DNA of 64,000 nucleotides from Nitrospirillum pindoramense (GCF_007827955.1 NZ_VITR01000003.1:291781-355780); one strand, 5' to 3'. Shown: positions 1 to 10,579, counted from the first letter of the stretch. The notes: generated by a model not told the origin, from the letters alone. Numbers and translations: made by a program.

Positions 1-2325
1 GCCAACCCGCCGGCGCTGATCACGCCGCCCCCCGGCCCGGAAGTTCCGCACGCCGCCAAGGCTGACGGCTGGTGGCGCCGTCTGTCCGTCAGGGCCACGC
101 GCTTCGGGTTGGGCAACAAGCTGGCGGTGGCCTTGGCCTTCGCCGCCGTGCTGTCGGGTTTCGCCACCTACGCGGCGCTGACGCAGCAGCCGCCCTTCGG
201 CAACAACGCCAACACCGTCAGCCTGCTGCTGACCCTGGACGGCGCCCTGCTGCTCATGCTGCTGGCGCTTATGGCCCGGCGCATCGTCGGCCTGTGGATC
301 GAGCGGCGGCGCGGCCTCGCCGGATCCCGCCTGCATGTGCGGCTGGTGGCGGTGTTCAGCCTGCTGGCCGTGTTGCCGGCCATCGTCATGGCGGCCTTCT
401 CCGCCTTTTTCTTCTATCTGGGTGTCCAGTCCTGGTTCAGCGACCGGGTGCGGACGGCGGTGAACGAAAGCCTGGTGGTGGCGCGCGCCTATCTGGACGA
501 ACACCAGATCGCCATCAGCAACGACGCCCGCTGGGTGGCCAACGACCTGTTCCGCCTGGGCCCGCTGATCACCCTGGACCCGCTGTACCTCTACTCCTTC
601 CTGCGCAACGAGTCGTTCCAGCGCTCCTTCACCGAGGCGGTGATCTTCGACGGGCAGGGACGGCAATACGGCAGCTACACCCTGGGCTCGGTCTTCCAGG
701 CGGAGGCCTTCCCCAAGGAGCGCATGGAAAAGGCTCGCAAGGGCGATGTGGATGTGGAGTTCAACGAGGCCGACAAGCGCATCACCGCGCTGATCCGCCT
801 CGATCCGGACTTCGACATCTTCCTGCTGCTGGGGCGGCCGGTGGAGGCCAAGGTCATGGAACACATGACCGCCGCCCAGACCGCCGTGCATGAATATACC
901 GAGCTGGAGGGGCAGCGCTTCGGCCTTCAGACGAAGATGATGCTGATCTTCATCGTCGTCTCGCTGCTGCTGCTGCTGGTGGCCATCTGGGCCGGCCTGA
1001 ACTTCGCCAACGCGCTGATCACCCCCATCAGCGCGCTGATCATCGCGGCGGAGCGCATCCGCACCGGCGACCTGAACGCCCGCGTGCCCGAGACGCTCCC
1101 CGGACCGGAGGATGAGCTGACCTCCCTCAGCCGCGCCTTCAACCGCATGACCAGCCAGTTGTCGTCCCAGCGCAGCGACCTGGTGGAAGCCAACCGCCAG
1201 CTGGACTTGCGCCGCCGCTTCACCGAGGCGGTGCTGGCGGGCGTGTCGGCCGGCGTCATCGGTCTGGATGAGCAGGGCTTCATCAACCTGCCCAACCAGT
1301 CCGCCGCCCAGTTGCTGGACATCCCCGACCTGCATGAGATGGTGGGCCGCGACATCCTGGCGGTGGTGCCGGAGCTGGAGGAGTTGATGTCCGCCATCCG
1401 CCGGCGCCCGTCGCGCCTGGTGGAGGCGCAGGTGCAGATCCGCCGAGGCAACACCCAGCGCACGCTGTTGGTGCGGGTGGCCGCCGACACCAGCGCCAAC
1501 GGTATCCGCGGCTTTGTCATCACCTTCGACGACGTGTCGGAACTGCTGTCGGCGCAGCGCAAGGCGGCCTGGGCGGACGTGGCCCGCCGCATCGCCCATG
1601 AAATCAAGAATCCGCTGACCCCCATCCAGCTGTCGGCGGAGCGCCTGCGGCGCAAGTACCTCAAGGAAATCCAGAGCGATCCGGAAACCTTCAAGGCGAT
1701 GACGGACACCATCGTCCGCCATGTCGACGATATCGGCCGCATGGTGGATGAGTTCTCCGCCTTCGCCCGCATGCCGACGCCGGTGATGAAGCCGCAGAAC
1801 ATCCAGGAGCTGTGCCGCCAGGCCGTGTTCCTGCAGGCGGCGGCCCAGACCGCCATCAAGTTCGAAAGCATCCTGCCGCCCCAGCGGATCGAGGTGGAAT
1901 GCGACGGGCGGCAGATATCCCAGGCCCTGACCAACCTGCTGAAGAACGCGATGGAGGCTATCGAGGGCCGGATGGAGGAGGATGCCGTCATCGGCCGCGA
2001 GGGCCCGCCCGGCCACATCACCCTGAAGGTGGAGGGCATGGACGACCATATCGTCCTGACCATTGCCGACAATGGCAAGGGATTGCCGCACGAGGGCCGC
2101 GACCGCCTGACCGAACCCTACGTCACCACCCGGGCCAAGGGCACGGGGCTGGGTCTGGCCATCGTGAAGAAGATCCTGGAGGACCACGGCGGCACCCTGG
2201 GGCTGGATGACAACCCCGGGGGCGGCGCCCGCGTCACCCTCATGCTACCGCTCATTCAGGCGGCCGCCCCGCAAGACGCGGACGCGACCGCCAGCCCGGT
2301 CCCGGCTACCGGCACCAGTGCCTAA
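1..2325 (+). CDS. ntrY: Nitrogen regulation sensor histidine kinase NtrY (5' end outside window)
   Basis: The frame is open from base 1, so the first codons lie upstream; 774 residues are visible. NtrY is the membrane-bound kinase that phosphorylates NtrX and contributes to nitrogen control. Visible in order: hydrophobic segments near the N-terminus (two hairpin-like segments, then one around residues 115-140), a periplasmic stretch, a further membrane segment about 312-337, HAMP (about 338-390), a PAS-like region (about 400-517), the phosphoacceptor motif IAHEIKNPLTP with His at about residue 533, and the ATPase boxes NLLKNAMEAI, ADNGKGLP and GTGLGLAIVKK. It ends 30 bases before ntrX, so the two are clearly co-transcribed. 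ntrB/ntrC would be expected upstream of the window. Confidence 0.95.
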   Translation, partial: ANPPALITPPPGPEVPHAAKADGWWRRLSVRATRFGLGNKLAVALAFAAVLSGFATYAALTQQPPFGNNANTVSLLLTLDGALLLMLLALMARRIVGLWIERRRGLAGSRLHVRLVAVFSLLAVLPAIVMAAFSAFFFYLGVQSWFSDRVRTAVNESLVVARAYLDEHQIAISNDARWVANDLFRLGPLITLDPLYLYSFLRNESFQRSFTEAVIFDGQGRQYGSYTLGSVFQAEAFPKERMEKARKGDVDVEFNEADKRITALIRLDPDFDIFLLLGRPVEAKVMEHMTAAQTAVHEYTELEGQRFGLQTKMMLIFIVVSLLLLLVAIWAGLNFANALITPISALIIAAERIRTGDLNARVPETLPGPEDELTSLSRAFNRMTSQLSSQRSDLVEANRQLDLRRRFTEAVLAGVSAGVIGLDEQGFINLPNQSAAQLLDIPDLHEMVGRDILAVVPELEELMSAIRRRPSRLVEAQVQIRRGNTQRTLLVRVAADTSANGIRGFVITFDDVSELLSAQRKAAWADVARRIAHEIKNPLTPIQLSAERLRRKYLKEIQSDPETFKAMTDTIVRHVDDIGRMVDEFSAFARMPTPVMKPQNIQELCRQAVFLQAAAQTAIKFESILPPQRIEVECDGRQISQALTNLLKNAMEAIEGRMEEDAVIGREGPPGHITLKVEGMDDHIVLTIADNGKGLPHEGRDRLTEPYVTTRAKGTGLGLAIVKKILEDHGGTLGLDDNPGGGARVTLMLPLIQAAAPQDADATASPVPATGTSA

Positions 2326-2355
2326 AAAGGCGTTTGACTCCAAAGGCGTTGACCC

Positions 2356-3759
2356 ATGGCGCATGATATTCTGATCGTCGATGACGAGGCTGACATCCGG
2401 ATGCTGATCGCTGGCATCCTGGAGGATGAGGGCATGAAGACCCGGGAGGCGGCGGACGCCGACCAGGCCCTGGCCGCCGTCGCCGCCCGCCGCCCCAGCC
2501 TGATCATCCTGGACATCTGGTTGCAGGGCAGCCGCCTGGACGGCCTGCAGATCCTGGATGAGATGAAGCGGGACCACCCTGACGTGCCGGTGGTGATGAT
2601 CAGCGGCCACGGCACCATCGAAACGGCGGTGGCGGCCCTGAAGAAGGGTGCCTACGACTTCATCGAAAAGCCGTTCAAGTCCGACCGCCTGCTGCTGCTG
2701 GTGGAGCGCGCCATCGAGGCGGCCCGCCTGCGGCGCGAGAACCGGGAACTGCGTCTGCGCGCCGGTGGCGAGGTGGAACTGATCGGCCGGTCGCTGCTGA
2801 TCAACCAGTTGCGCCAGTCGCTGGACAAGGTGGCGCCCACCGGCAGCCGCGTCCTGGTCAGCGGCCCGCCGGGCAGCGGCAAGGAGATCGTGGCCCGCAT
2901 CATCCACGAACACTCCCGTCGGGCCGATGGCCCCTTCGTGGCGCTGAACTGTGCCACCATGCGGCCCGACCGGCTGGAGGTGGAGCTGTTCGGGACGGAG
3001 CATGCCATCGACGGCGCCGGCCGCAAGGTCGGCACCTTCGAGCAGGCGCACGGCGGCACCCTGTTCCTGGACGAGGTGGCGGACATGCCGCTGGAAACCC
3101 AGGGCAAGATCGTGCGCGTGCTCCAGGAACAGACGTTCGAGCGTGTGGGCGGCAGTACCCGGGTGGAGGTGGATGTCCGCGTCATCGCCAGCACCAACCG
3201 CGACCTGGCGGCGGAAATCGAGGCCGGGCAGTTCCGCCAGGACCTGTATTACCGCCTGGCGGTGGTGCCGCTGAAGGTGCCGGCCCTGCGCGAGCGGCGG
3301 GAGGACATCCCGCTGCTGGCGCGCTATTTCCTGCAGCGCTCCGCCACCGCGTCGGGCTTGCCACAGCGCATCCTGGGTGAGGACGCCATGGCGGCGTTGC
3401 AGGCCTATGAATGGCCGGGCAACGTGCGCCAGCTGCGCAACGTCATGGATTGGCTGCTGATCATGGTGCCGGGCGACCCGGATGAGCCCATCCGCGCCGA
3501 CATGCTGCCGCCGGAAATCGGTTCCATCACGCCGACGGTGCTGCGCTGGGAAAAGGGCGGGGAGATCATGTCCCTGCCGCTGCGCGACGCCCGCGAGGTG
3601 TTCGAGCGTGAATACCTGCTGGCCCAGGTCACCCGCTTCGGCGGCAACATCTCCCGTACCGCCTCCTTCGTGGGGATGGAACGGTCGGCCCTGCACCGCA
3701 AGCTGAAGTCGCTGGGGGTTCATGGCAATGACCGGGGTGATGGAAAGGGTGAGGAATAA
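2356..3759 (+). CDS. ntrX: Nitrogen assimilation response regulator NtrX
   Basis: Partner regulator of NtrY, 467 residues, typical length. A receiver domain (residues 1-120) carries the acidic pair after ILIVDD and the phosphoacceptor Asp53 in LIILDIW. A sigma-54-type AAA+ domain follows with Walker A GPPGSGKE at about 170-177 and Walker B TLFLDEV, and the protein ends in a Fis-type helix-turn-helix (GGNISRTASF...). The sigma-54-contact GAFTGA loop is not present: the corresponding stretch reads ELFGTEHAIDGAGRKVG. That fits the NtrX family, whose members commonly lack it and may act with the housekeeping polymerase. The stop codon is followed by a small stem-loop and T-run. Confidence 0.95.
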   Translation: MAHDILIVDDEADIRMLIAGILEDEGMKTREAADADQALAAVAARRPSLIILDIWLQGSRLDGLQILDEMKRDHPDVPVVMISGHGTIETAVAALKKGAYDFIEKPFKSDRLLLLVERAIEAARLRRENRELRLRAGGEVELIGRSLLINQLRQSLDKVAPTGSRVLVSGPPGSGKEIVARIIHEHSRRADGPFVALNCATMRPDRLEVELFGTEHAIDGAGRKVGTFEQAHGGTLFLDEVADMPLETQGKIVRVLQEQTFERVGGSTRVEVDVRVIASTNRDLAAEIEAGQFRQDLYYRLAVVPLKVPALRERREDIPLLARYFLQRSATASGLPQRILGEDAMAALQAYEWPGNVRQLRNVMDWLLIMVPGDPDEPIRADMLPPEIGSITPTVLRWEKGGEIMSLPLRDAREVFEREYLLAQVTRFGGNISRTASFVGMERSALHRKLKSLGVHGNDRGDGKGEE

Positions 3760-3769
3760 CGCGCAATTG

Positions 3770-3790
3770 ACTGACGTAGTGTCAGTTTTT
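3770..3790 (+). terminator. Probable ntrYX terminator
   Basis: Inverted repeat ACTGAC (3770-3775) / GTCAGT (3781-3786) with a 5-base loop runs directly into five T residues (3786-3790). The stem is short, so termination may be partial. It sits 11 bases after the ntrX stop and 35 bases before the transaminase start. Confidence 0.55.
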
Positions 3791-3824
3791 GCCTGCGCTT
3801 AAGATTTTAGATGAGGTTCATCCC

Positions 3825-4697
3825 ATGCCGCGGACAGCCTATGTCAACGGTCGCTACGTTCCGCACGGCGACGCCCATGTCCATATCGAGGATCGGGGTT
3901 TCCAGTTCGCCGACGGCGTTTACGAGGTGGTGTCGGTGGTCGATGGCGTCTTCGCCGACGAGGATGGCCACCTGGCCCGCTTGTCCCGCTCGCTGAACGA
4001 GTTGGACCTGCCCTGGCCCATGCACCCCATGAGCCTGCGCTTCGTCATGCGCGAGGTGGCGCGCCGCAACCGGGTGCGCAACGGCCTGCTCTATGTCCAG
4101 ATCACCCGGGGTGAGGCGCCGCGTGATTTCCGCTTCCCGGTCGATCCGGCGCCCACGCTGGTGGTCACCTGCCGCGCCACGAAGTTCAACGCGCCGCAGC
4201 ACCTGGAGAAGGGTGTTTCCGTCATCACCATCCCCGACATCCGCTGGGCCCGGCGCGACATCAAGTCGGTGGCGCTGCTGCCCCAGGTGCTGGGCAAGCA
4301 GCAGGCGGCGGAGGCGGGCGCCTTCGAGGCATGGCAGGTGGACCCCGACGGCACGGTCACGGAAGGCTGCTCCAGCAACGCCTGGATCGTCACCCAGGCG
4401 GGCGTGCTGGTCACCCGGGCGGCCAGCAACCGCATCCTGAACGGCATCACCCGCCTGTCGCTGCTGGCGGAGGCAGAGGCGGCGGGCATCCCGTTCGAGG
4501 AGCGGGCGTTCACGGTGGAGGAGGCCTACGCCGCGCGCGAGGCCCTGATCTCCAGCGCCAGCACCTTCTGCATCCCCGTCACCCGCATCGATGGCCGGCC
4601 GGTGGGCGATGGCATGCCGGGGCCGTTGGGCCGGCGCTTGCGCCAGGCCTATCTGGCGCATGTCGGCGTGGCCGACCCGGTGGCGGCCAGGTCGTGA
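3825..4697 (+). CDS. dat: D-amino-acid transaminase, aminotransferase class IV
   Basis: PLP enzyme of fold type IV, 290 residues, expected to exchange amino groups between D-amino acids and 2-oxo acids (D-Ala/D-Glu supply for cell wall). The catalytic lysine is Lys147 in the motif RRDIKSVALLPQ, and the cofactor-binding stretch TVTEGCSSNAWIV follows. The ATG at 3825 (MPRTAYVNG) is chosen because the TTG at 3789 lies inside the terminator T-run. The stop overlaps the next start as GTGA, so the HAD gene is translationally coupled. A transaminase beside ntrX is common in Rhodospirillales. A branched-chain aminotransferase-like or ADC-lyase activity is a less likely alternative from sequence alone. 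Confidence 0.85.
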   Translation: MPRTAYVNGRYVPHGDAHVHIEDRGFQFADGVYEVVSVVDGVFADEDGHLARLSRSLNELDLPWPMHPMSLRFVMREVARRNRVRNGLLYVQITRGEAPRDFRFPVDPAPTLVVTCRATKFNAPQHLEKGVSVITIPDIRWARRDIKSVALLPQVLGKQQAAEAGAFEAWQVDPDGTVTEGCSSNAWIVTQAGVLVTRAASNRILNGITRLSLLAEAEAAGIPFEERAFTVEEAYAAREALISSASTFCIPVTRIDGRPVGDGMPGPLGRRLRQAYLAHVGVADPVAARS

Positions 4698-5389
4698 GCG
4701 TGCGCGACACCGTGTCCACCTCGGCCGTGGCCGTGCCGCCCCTGGCACTCCCCAGGGCGGTGCTGTTCGACTGGGACAACACCTTGGTGACCAACTGGCG
4801 CTGCGTCCATGCCGCCACCAACGCGGCGCTGGACGCCTTCGGCCTGCCCACCTGGACACTGGAGGAAAGCTACACCCGCGTGCGCCAGAGCTTGCGCGAC
4901 GCCTTTCCCGCCCTGTTCGGTGACGGGTGGGAACGGGCGCGGGACATCTTCTACGCCCACTTCGAGGCCCACCACCTGGAATACCTCGACCCGCTGAGCG
5001 GGGCGGGCAGGCTGCTGGAAAGGCTGGCCGCCCGTGGCGTCTATGTCGGCGTGGTCAGCAACAAGACCGGCCGTTTCCTGCGCACCGAGGCTGGGGCCCT
5101 GGGCTGGGACCGCTGGTGCGGCGCTTTGGTCGGGGCGGGCGATGCCGAAGCCGACAAGCCGCACCCGGCACCCGTCCACCTGGCGCTGAAGCCGTCGGGG
5201 ATGACGCCCGGGCCGGATGTCTGGTTCGTGGGCGATGCCGACATTGACATGGAATGCGCCCATCGTACCGGCTGTGTGCCGGTGATGGTCGGGGCTACCC
5301 CGCATGGCGAGGGCGCCTTGGGCGCTTTCCCCCCCTTGCGCCACTTCCCTGGCTGCGACGAACTTTGCACCTTGGTGGATGCGCTCTAG
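4694..5389 (+). CDS. HAD-family hydrolase, phosphoglycolate phosphatase-like
   Basis: A 231-residue haloacid-dehalogenase-superfamily phosphatase. Motif I is FDWDNTLV with nucleophile Asp26 and acid/base Asp28; motif II is VVSNKTG; the motif III lysine is in EADKPHPAP; motif IV is FVGDADIDME. An all-alpha cap between motifs I and II (about residues 35-110) places it with the Gph-like type I subfamily. The GTG start at 4694 overlaps the transaminase stop (GTGA), giving translational coupling. Substrate cannot be told from sequence; many phosphorylated metabolites are possible. Confidence 0.8.
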   Translation: MSVRDTVSTSAVAVPPLALPRAVLFDWDNTLVTNWRCVHAATNAALDAFGLPTWTLEESYTRVRQSLRDAFPALFGDGWERARDIFYAHFEAHHLEYLDPLSGAGRLLERLAARGVYVGVVSNKTGRFLRTEAGALGWDRWCGALVGAGDAEADKPHPAPVHLALKPSGMTPGPDVWFVGDADIDMECAHRTGCVPVMVGATPHGEGALGAFPPLRHFPGCDELCTLVDAL

Positions 5390-5497
5390 CACCCCATATC
5401 AGTTCCTGTGCTAGGATGGCGGACGCTCCGGGATGTGCCCGGGGTCGCCGGCATTTTGACGCACGGCTCCATAACCGCCGAAAAGGCACCCCCCCGG

Positions 5498-5517
5498 GCT
5501 CTCCCTAGGGAGCCCGC
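5498..5517 (+). other. Hairpin in the hfq leader
   Basis: GGGCTC (5498-5503) and GAGCCC (5512-5517) can pair around an 8-base loop that itself contains CCTAGG. The hairpin lies 20 bases before the hfq ATG, just upstream of the GAGCGAGG ribosome-binding site. There is no T-run, so it is not a terminator. A candidate -35 element TTGACA lies at 5456-5461, without a convincing -10 partner. Confidence 0.4.
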
Positions 5518-5537
5518 AATAAAGAGCGAGGCATGCA

Positions 5538-5786
5538 ATGTCCGAAAAGTCGCAAAACGTTCAGGACGTGTTTCTGAACCATGTGCGGAAGAACAAGACC
5601 CCTGTGACGGTCTTCCTCGTCAACGGCGTGAAGCTGCAAGGCATCATCACCTGGTTCGACAATTTCTCGGTGCTTCTGCGCCGGGACGCCCATTCGCAGC
5701 TGGTCTACAAGCATGCGATCTCGACCGTGATGCCGGCGCACCCCATCCAGTTGTTCGAGTCGGCCAAGGAAGGCGACCACGATTGA
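5538..5786 (+). CDS. hfq: RNA chaperone Hfq
   Basis: An 82-residue Sm-like protein that forms hexameric rings and pairs small RNAs with mRNAs. The Sm1 segment ([20 protein letters not shown]) and the Sm2 YKHAIST signature are intact. The start ATG follows GAGCGAGG. It sits 71 bases before hflX, the usual hfq-hflX pairing, and is preceded by a 148-base leader with a hairpin that could take part in control. Confidence 0.97.
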   Translation: MSEKSQNVQDVFLNHVRKNKTPVTVFLVNGVKLQGIITWFDNFSVLLRRDAHSQLVYKHAISTVMPAHPIQLFESAKEGDHD

Positions 5787-5856
5787 TACGCGTGACCAGT
5801 CGGCCCCGTCCCGCATTGGGACGGCCAGGCCGGTTGACGGAAAGGACGGCGGCGCT

Positions 5857-7263
5857 GTGACGGATCGTCCGGCGGATGTGTCCGCCCCCCTTTCCGATAG
5901 GCCAGAGGCGCCGCCGGTGGAGCAATCCGCCCGGCGCGCCCTGGTGATCCATCCCATTTTACGTGAAGACCTCGACGATAAACGCAGCCCCGAATCCCGG
6001 CTTGAGGAAGCGGTCGGCCTGACCGCCGCCATTGAGCTTGACGTGGTGGCGGCCGAGTGCGTGCGCGTCACGCGGCCCAAGCCCGCCACCCTGCTGGGCG
6101 GTGGTTATCTGGAGGAGGCCGCCCAGCGCATCGCCGAGCAGGGTATTGGCCTGGTCGTGGTGGACCACGCGCTATCGCCCGTGCAGCAGCGCAACCTGGA
6201 GCGCGACCTCAAGGCCAAGGTCATCGATCGCACCGGCCTGATCCTGGAGATTTTCGGGGCGCGGGCGCGCACCCGGGAAGGCCAGCTTCAGGTGGAATTG
6301 GCGGCGCTGACCTACCAGCGTTCCCGCCTGGTGCGGTCCTGGACCCACTTGGAGCGGCAGCGCGGTGGTTTCGGCTTCCTCGGCGGCCCTGGCGAAAGCC
6401 AGCTGGAAATGGACCGCCGCCTCATCGGCGACCGCATCATCAAGCTGAAGGCGGAACTGGAGGAGGTGCGGCGCACCCGCGGCCTGCATCGCAAGGCGCG
6501 CGAGCGCGTGCCTTATCCGGTGGTGGCCCTGGTCGGCTACACCAACGCCGGCAAGTCCACGCTGTTCAATCGCATGGCGCGGGCCGACGTGTTCGCCAAG
6601 GATCTGCTGTTCGCCACGCTGGACCCCACCATGCGGTCCATCGTCCTGCCGTCCGGCCGCAAGATCATCCTGTCGGACACGGTGGGCTTCATCTCCGACC
6701 TGCCCCACCATCTGGTGGAAGCATTCCGCGCCACCCTGGAGGAGGTGCTGGCCGCCGACATCATCCTGCACGTGCGTGACGCCGCCCATCCGGACAGCGA
6801 GGCGCAGCGCGCCGACGTGGAGTCGGTGCTGGGCGAACTGGGGATCGATGTCGAGACCGATCCGCGGGTGGTGGAGGTCCTGAACAAGATCGACAAGCTG
6901 CCGCCGCTGGACCGCGACGCCCTGGTGCGCCAGAGCCGCCGGCCCGATGGCCTGGTGGCGGTGTCGGCCCTGACCGGGGAGGGGCTGGAGAGCCTGTTCA
7001 ACGTCCTGGACCGCCGCATGGTGGCGGGCCGCGACGTGGTGAAGGTCCGTGTTCCGGTCAGCGATGGCGCCGCCATGGCCTGGCTCTATGCCAAGGGCGA
7101 GGTGACGGAGCGCGAGGACGACGACGACAACGCCCACCTGACGGTGGCGCTGGAGCCGGCGGACGTGGCCCGTTTCCGTGACCGCTTTCCCGCCTGTTCC
7201 GTGACGGAGACCCCGCCGCTCACCGAACGGGTTGCCCCGGACAGACAGGTCCAGGTGTCCTAA
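5857..7263 (+). CDS. hflX: Ribosome-associated GTPase HflX
   Basis: A 468-residue GTPase of the Obg-HflX class that binds the large ribosomal subunit and rescues or splits stalled ribosomes after stress. The N-terminal nucleotide-binding HflX domain contains the glycine-rich segment GGFGFLGGPGESQLE; the G domain begins near residue 225 with VGYTNAGKST, followed by DTVGFISDLP and NKID. The GTG start at 5857 is supported by GGAAAGGA about 11 bases upstream, and there is no ATG nearby in frame. It probably shares transcripts with hfq. Confidence 0.95.
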   Translation: MTDRPADVSAPLSDRPEAPPVEQSARRALVIHPILREDLDDKRSPESRLEEAVGLTAAIELDVVAAECVRVTRPKPATLLGGGYLEEAAQRIAEQGIGLVVVDHALSPVQQRNLERDLKAKVIDRTGLILEIFGARARTREGQLQVELAALTYQRSRLVRSWTHLERQRGGFGFLGGPGESQLEMDRRLIGDRIIKLKAELEEVRRTRGLHRKARERVPYPVVALVGYTNAGKSTLFNRMARADVFAKDLLFATLDPTMRSIVLPSGRKIILSDTVGFISDLPHHLVEAFRATLEEVLAADIILHVRDAAHPDSEAQRADVESVLGELGIDVETDPRVVEVLNKIDKLPPLDRDALVRQSRRPDGLVAVSALTGEGLESLFNVLDRRMVAGRDVVKVRVPVSDGAAMAWLYAKGEVTEREDDDDNAHLTVALEPADVARFRDRFPACSVTETPPLTERVAPDRQVQVS

Positions 7264-7402
7264 CCCGCCATCCCGTCGGCATTCCGCCCTCAGCCGCGCA
7301 TCCCTTGCTTCCCGCCGCCTTGGCGGTTGGGCTAAGGTGCCGGCCACCCGACGCCGGCCCGCTTCATGAGAAGGGGCCGGCGCCCATCCCTGGAGGTTCC
7401 AA

Positions 7403-7690
7403 ATGAGTTTCAGGCCCCTGCACGACCGTGTGGTGATCCGGCCCATCGAGCAGGATCAGAAGACCGCTGGCGGCATCATCATCCCCGACACCGTCAAGGA
7501 AAAGCCCCAGCAGGGCGAAGTCCTGGCTGTGGGCAGCGGCGCCCGCAACGAGAAGGGCGAGATCGTCGCCCTGAGCGTGAAGGCCGGCGACAAGGTGCTG
7601 TACGGCAAGTGGTCCGGCACCGAGGCCAAGATCGACGGCAAGGACGTGCTGATCATGCGCGAGTCCGACCTGCTCGGCGTTTTGGAATAA
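7403..7690 (+). CDS. groES: Co-chaperonin GroES
   Basis: The 95-residue co-chaperonin that caps the GroEL ring. The family opening [12 protein letters not shown] and the mobile loop [14 protein letters not shown] are intact, as is the closing [15 protein letters not shown]. The start ATG follows GGAGG. In the 139 bases upstream I find no CIRCE inverted repeat (TTAGCACTC/GAGTGCTAA), so HrcA control is not supported here; a heat-shock sigma promoter could be present but I cannot place one confidently. Confidence 0.97.
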   Translation: MSFRPLHDRVVIRPIEQDQKTAGGIIIPDTVKEKPQQGEVLAVGSGARNEKGEIVALSVKAGDKVLYGKWSGTEAKIDGKDVLIMRESDLLGVLE

Positions 7691-7696
7691 GAACAG

Positions 7697-7813
7697 CGGC
7701 ATGAGGCAACCTCATGCCGTAGCCCACGACCGTGGGCGCCGGAGATTTCTGGGGAGCCGCAGGCGGACTGGAAATCGAGGATAGCCAAGGCCACGAATGT
7801 GGCCGCCGGCGCC
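7697..7813 (+). other. Structured RNA region between groES and groEL
   Basis: Four sets of perfect complementary arms lie in 117 bases: CGGCATGAGG (7697-7706) with CCTCATGCCG (7710-7719); GCCCACG (7722-7728) with CGTGGGC (7731-7737); GATTTC (7744-7749) with GAAATC (7771-7776); GGCCAC (7789-7794) with GTGGCC (7799-7804). In addition GGCGCCGG (7735-7742) is complementary to CCGGCGCC (7806-7813), enclosing the last two hairpins and competing with the second one for bases 7735-7737. The groEL ribosome-binding site (AAAAAGGA, about 7825-7832) is left unpaired and no T-run follows. A processing or stability element fits better than a terminator or an RBS-hiding thermometer. Confidence 0.7.
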
Positions 7814-7816
7814 TGA

Positions 7817-9499
<1,683 letters not shown>

Positions 9500-9545
9500 G
9501 CCTTGCCATTCCCAGGGCCCGGCTTTCCGGCCTTGTTTGTGGAGG

Positions 9546-9589
9546 GGGTCGCCTCCTGGTTCATCCAGGGGGCGGCCCTTTTCCTTTTT
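9546..9589 (+). terminator. groESL rho-independent terminator
   Basis: The arm GGGTCGCCTCCTGG (9546-9559) pairs along its whole 14 bases, with two G-U pairs, with CCAGGGGGCGGCCC (9565-9578) around the loop TTCAT. The tract TTTTCCTTTTT (9579-9589) follows. This is the strongest terminator in the window. Confidence 0.9.
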
Positions 9590-9662
9590 GGGGCTTTATG
9601 GTTTGGCCTATCGATTCTATTGCTAGGGGGCACGCTGCCGCCGCCAACCATAGATGTGTCCC

Positions 9663-10517
9663 ATGACCGCGCCCCTGCCTGTGCCCGATCTGCCCCCCGT
9701 CGACCTGGCTGCCGTCGATGCCCTGATCCGTTCCGTCGCCGAAACGGAAATCCTGCCCCGCTTCCAGCATCTGGCGGGCGATGACGTGCGGGAAAAGGGA
9801 CCGGGCGATCTGGTGACCGTGGCCGATGAGGCGTCGGAACGCGCCCTGACCGCCCGCCTGACGGCCTTTCTGCCCGGCAGCACCGTGGTGGGGGAGGAGG
9901 CGGTGTCGGCCGACGCCGCCGTCCTGGACCGCTTGCTGGGCGCCGATCCCGTCTGGATCGTGGACCCCATCGACGGCACCGCCAACTTCGTGGCCGGCAA
10001 GCCCCGCTTCGGCGTCATCGTGGCGCTGTCGGCCCACGGTCGCACGGTGGCCGGCTGGATCCATGACCCGGTGGGCCGGCGCACCGTGCGCGGACGGTTG
10101 GGGCAGGGTGCCTGGCTGGTCGGGGTGGATGCGGCCGATCCCGGCACCCGCTGCGTCGCGCTGCCGCCCGTGGCGGTGGCGCAGATGCGCGGCATCGCCA
10201 ACATCCGCTTCTTCGACAGCGACATGCGCCGCCAGCTGACCCAGCGGCGGGAACGCGTGGCCGAGGCCTATACCCAGCGCTGCTCCGCCCACGATTACCT
10301 GGACCTGCTGACCGGCCAGGCGCATTTCAGCCTGAACAACATGATCAAGCCCTGGGATCACGCCGCCGGCGCCTTCCTGTATGCCGAGGCCGGCGGTTAT
10401 GCCGCCAAGCTGGACGACAGCCCCTATGGCCCCACCGACCGCGTCGGCGGCCTGCTGATGGCCCCCGACGCCGAAAGTTGGCGCGCGCTGCATTCCACGT
10501 TGTTCAACGTGGAGTGA
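9663..10517 (+). CDS. Inositol monophosphatase family protein
   Basis: A 284-residue Mg2+-dependent phosphatase of the IMPase/SuhB/CysQ fold. Metal-site motifs are all present: GEEAVS (about 78-83), WIVDPIDGTANF (about 98-109) and WDHAAGAFLYAEAGG near the C-terminus. ATG 9663 (MTAPLP) is taken; ATG 9654 three codons upstream is an equal alternative, as neither has a clear ribosome-binding site. It could act on inositol phosphate, histidinol phosphate or a similar small phosphate ester; the sequence does not decide. A perfect 8-base inverted repeat covers its last codons. Confidence 0.85.
   Translation: MTAPLPVPDLPPVDLAAVDALIRSVAETEILPRFQHLAGDDVREKGPGDLVTVADEASERALTARLTAFLPGSTVVGEEAVSADAAVLDRLLGADPVWIVDPIDGTANFVAGKPRFGVIVALSAHGRTVAGWIHDPVGRRTVRGRLGQGAWLVGVDAADPGTRCVALPPVAVAQMRGIANIRFFDSDMRRQLTQRRERVAEAYTQRCSAHDYLDLLTGQAHFSLNNMIKPWDHAAGAFLYAEAGGYAAKLDDSPYGPTDRVGGLLMAPDAESWRALHSTLFNVE
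10494..10513 (+). other. Inverted repeat over the last codons of the IMPase gene
   Basis: TCCACGTT (10494-10501) and AACGTGGA (10506-10513) pair perfectly around GTTC, and two more pairs (one G-U) extend it into the stop codon. No T-run follows. It could protect the mRNA end or weaken read-through into the next gene. Confidence 0.4.
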
Positions 10518-10579
10518 GGGGAGCCGAAGACGCCGGTACTGGCGGCAGGGTGGGGTTTCTTGGATAGGGGAGTCAGGAA

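Noticed and set aside
3789..3824. Longer transaminase starting at TTG 3789
   Set aside because: That start lies in the ntrX terminator T-run and the extra residues are not family-like.
7264..7402. CIRCE element upstream of groES
   Set aside because: I looked for TTAGCACTC-N9-GAGTGCTAA and found nothing similar; the only inverted repeat there is a short GC-rich one.
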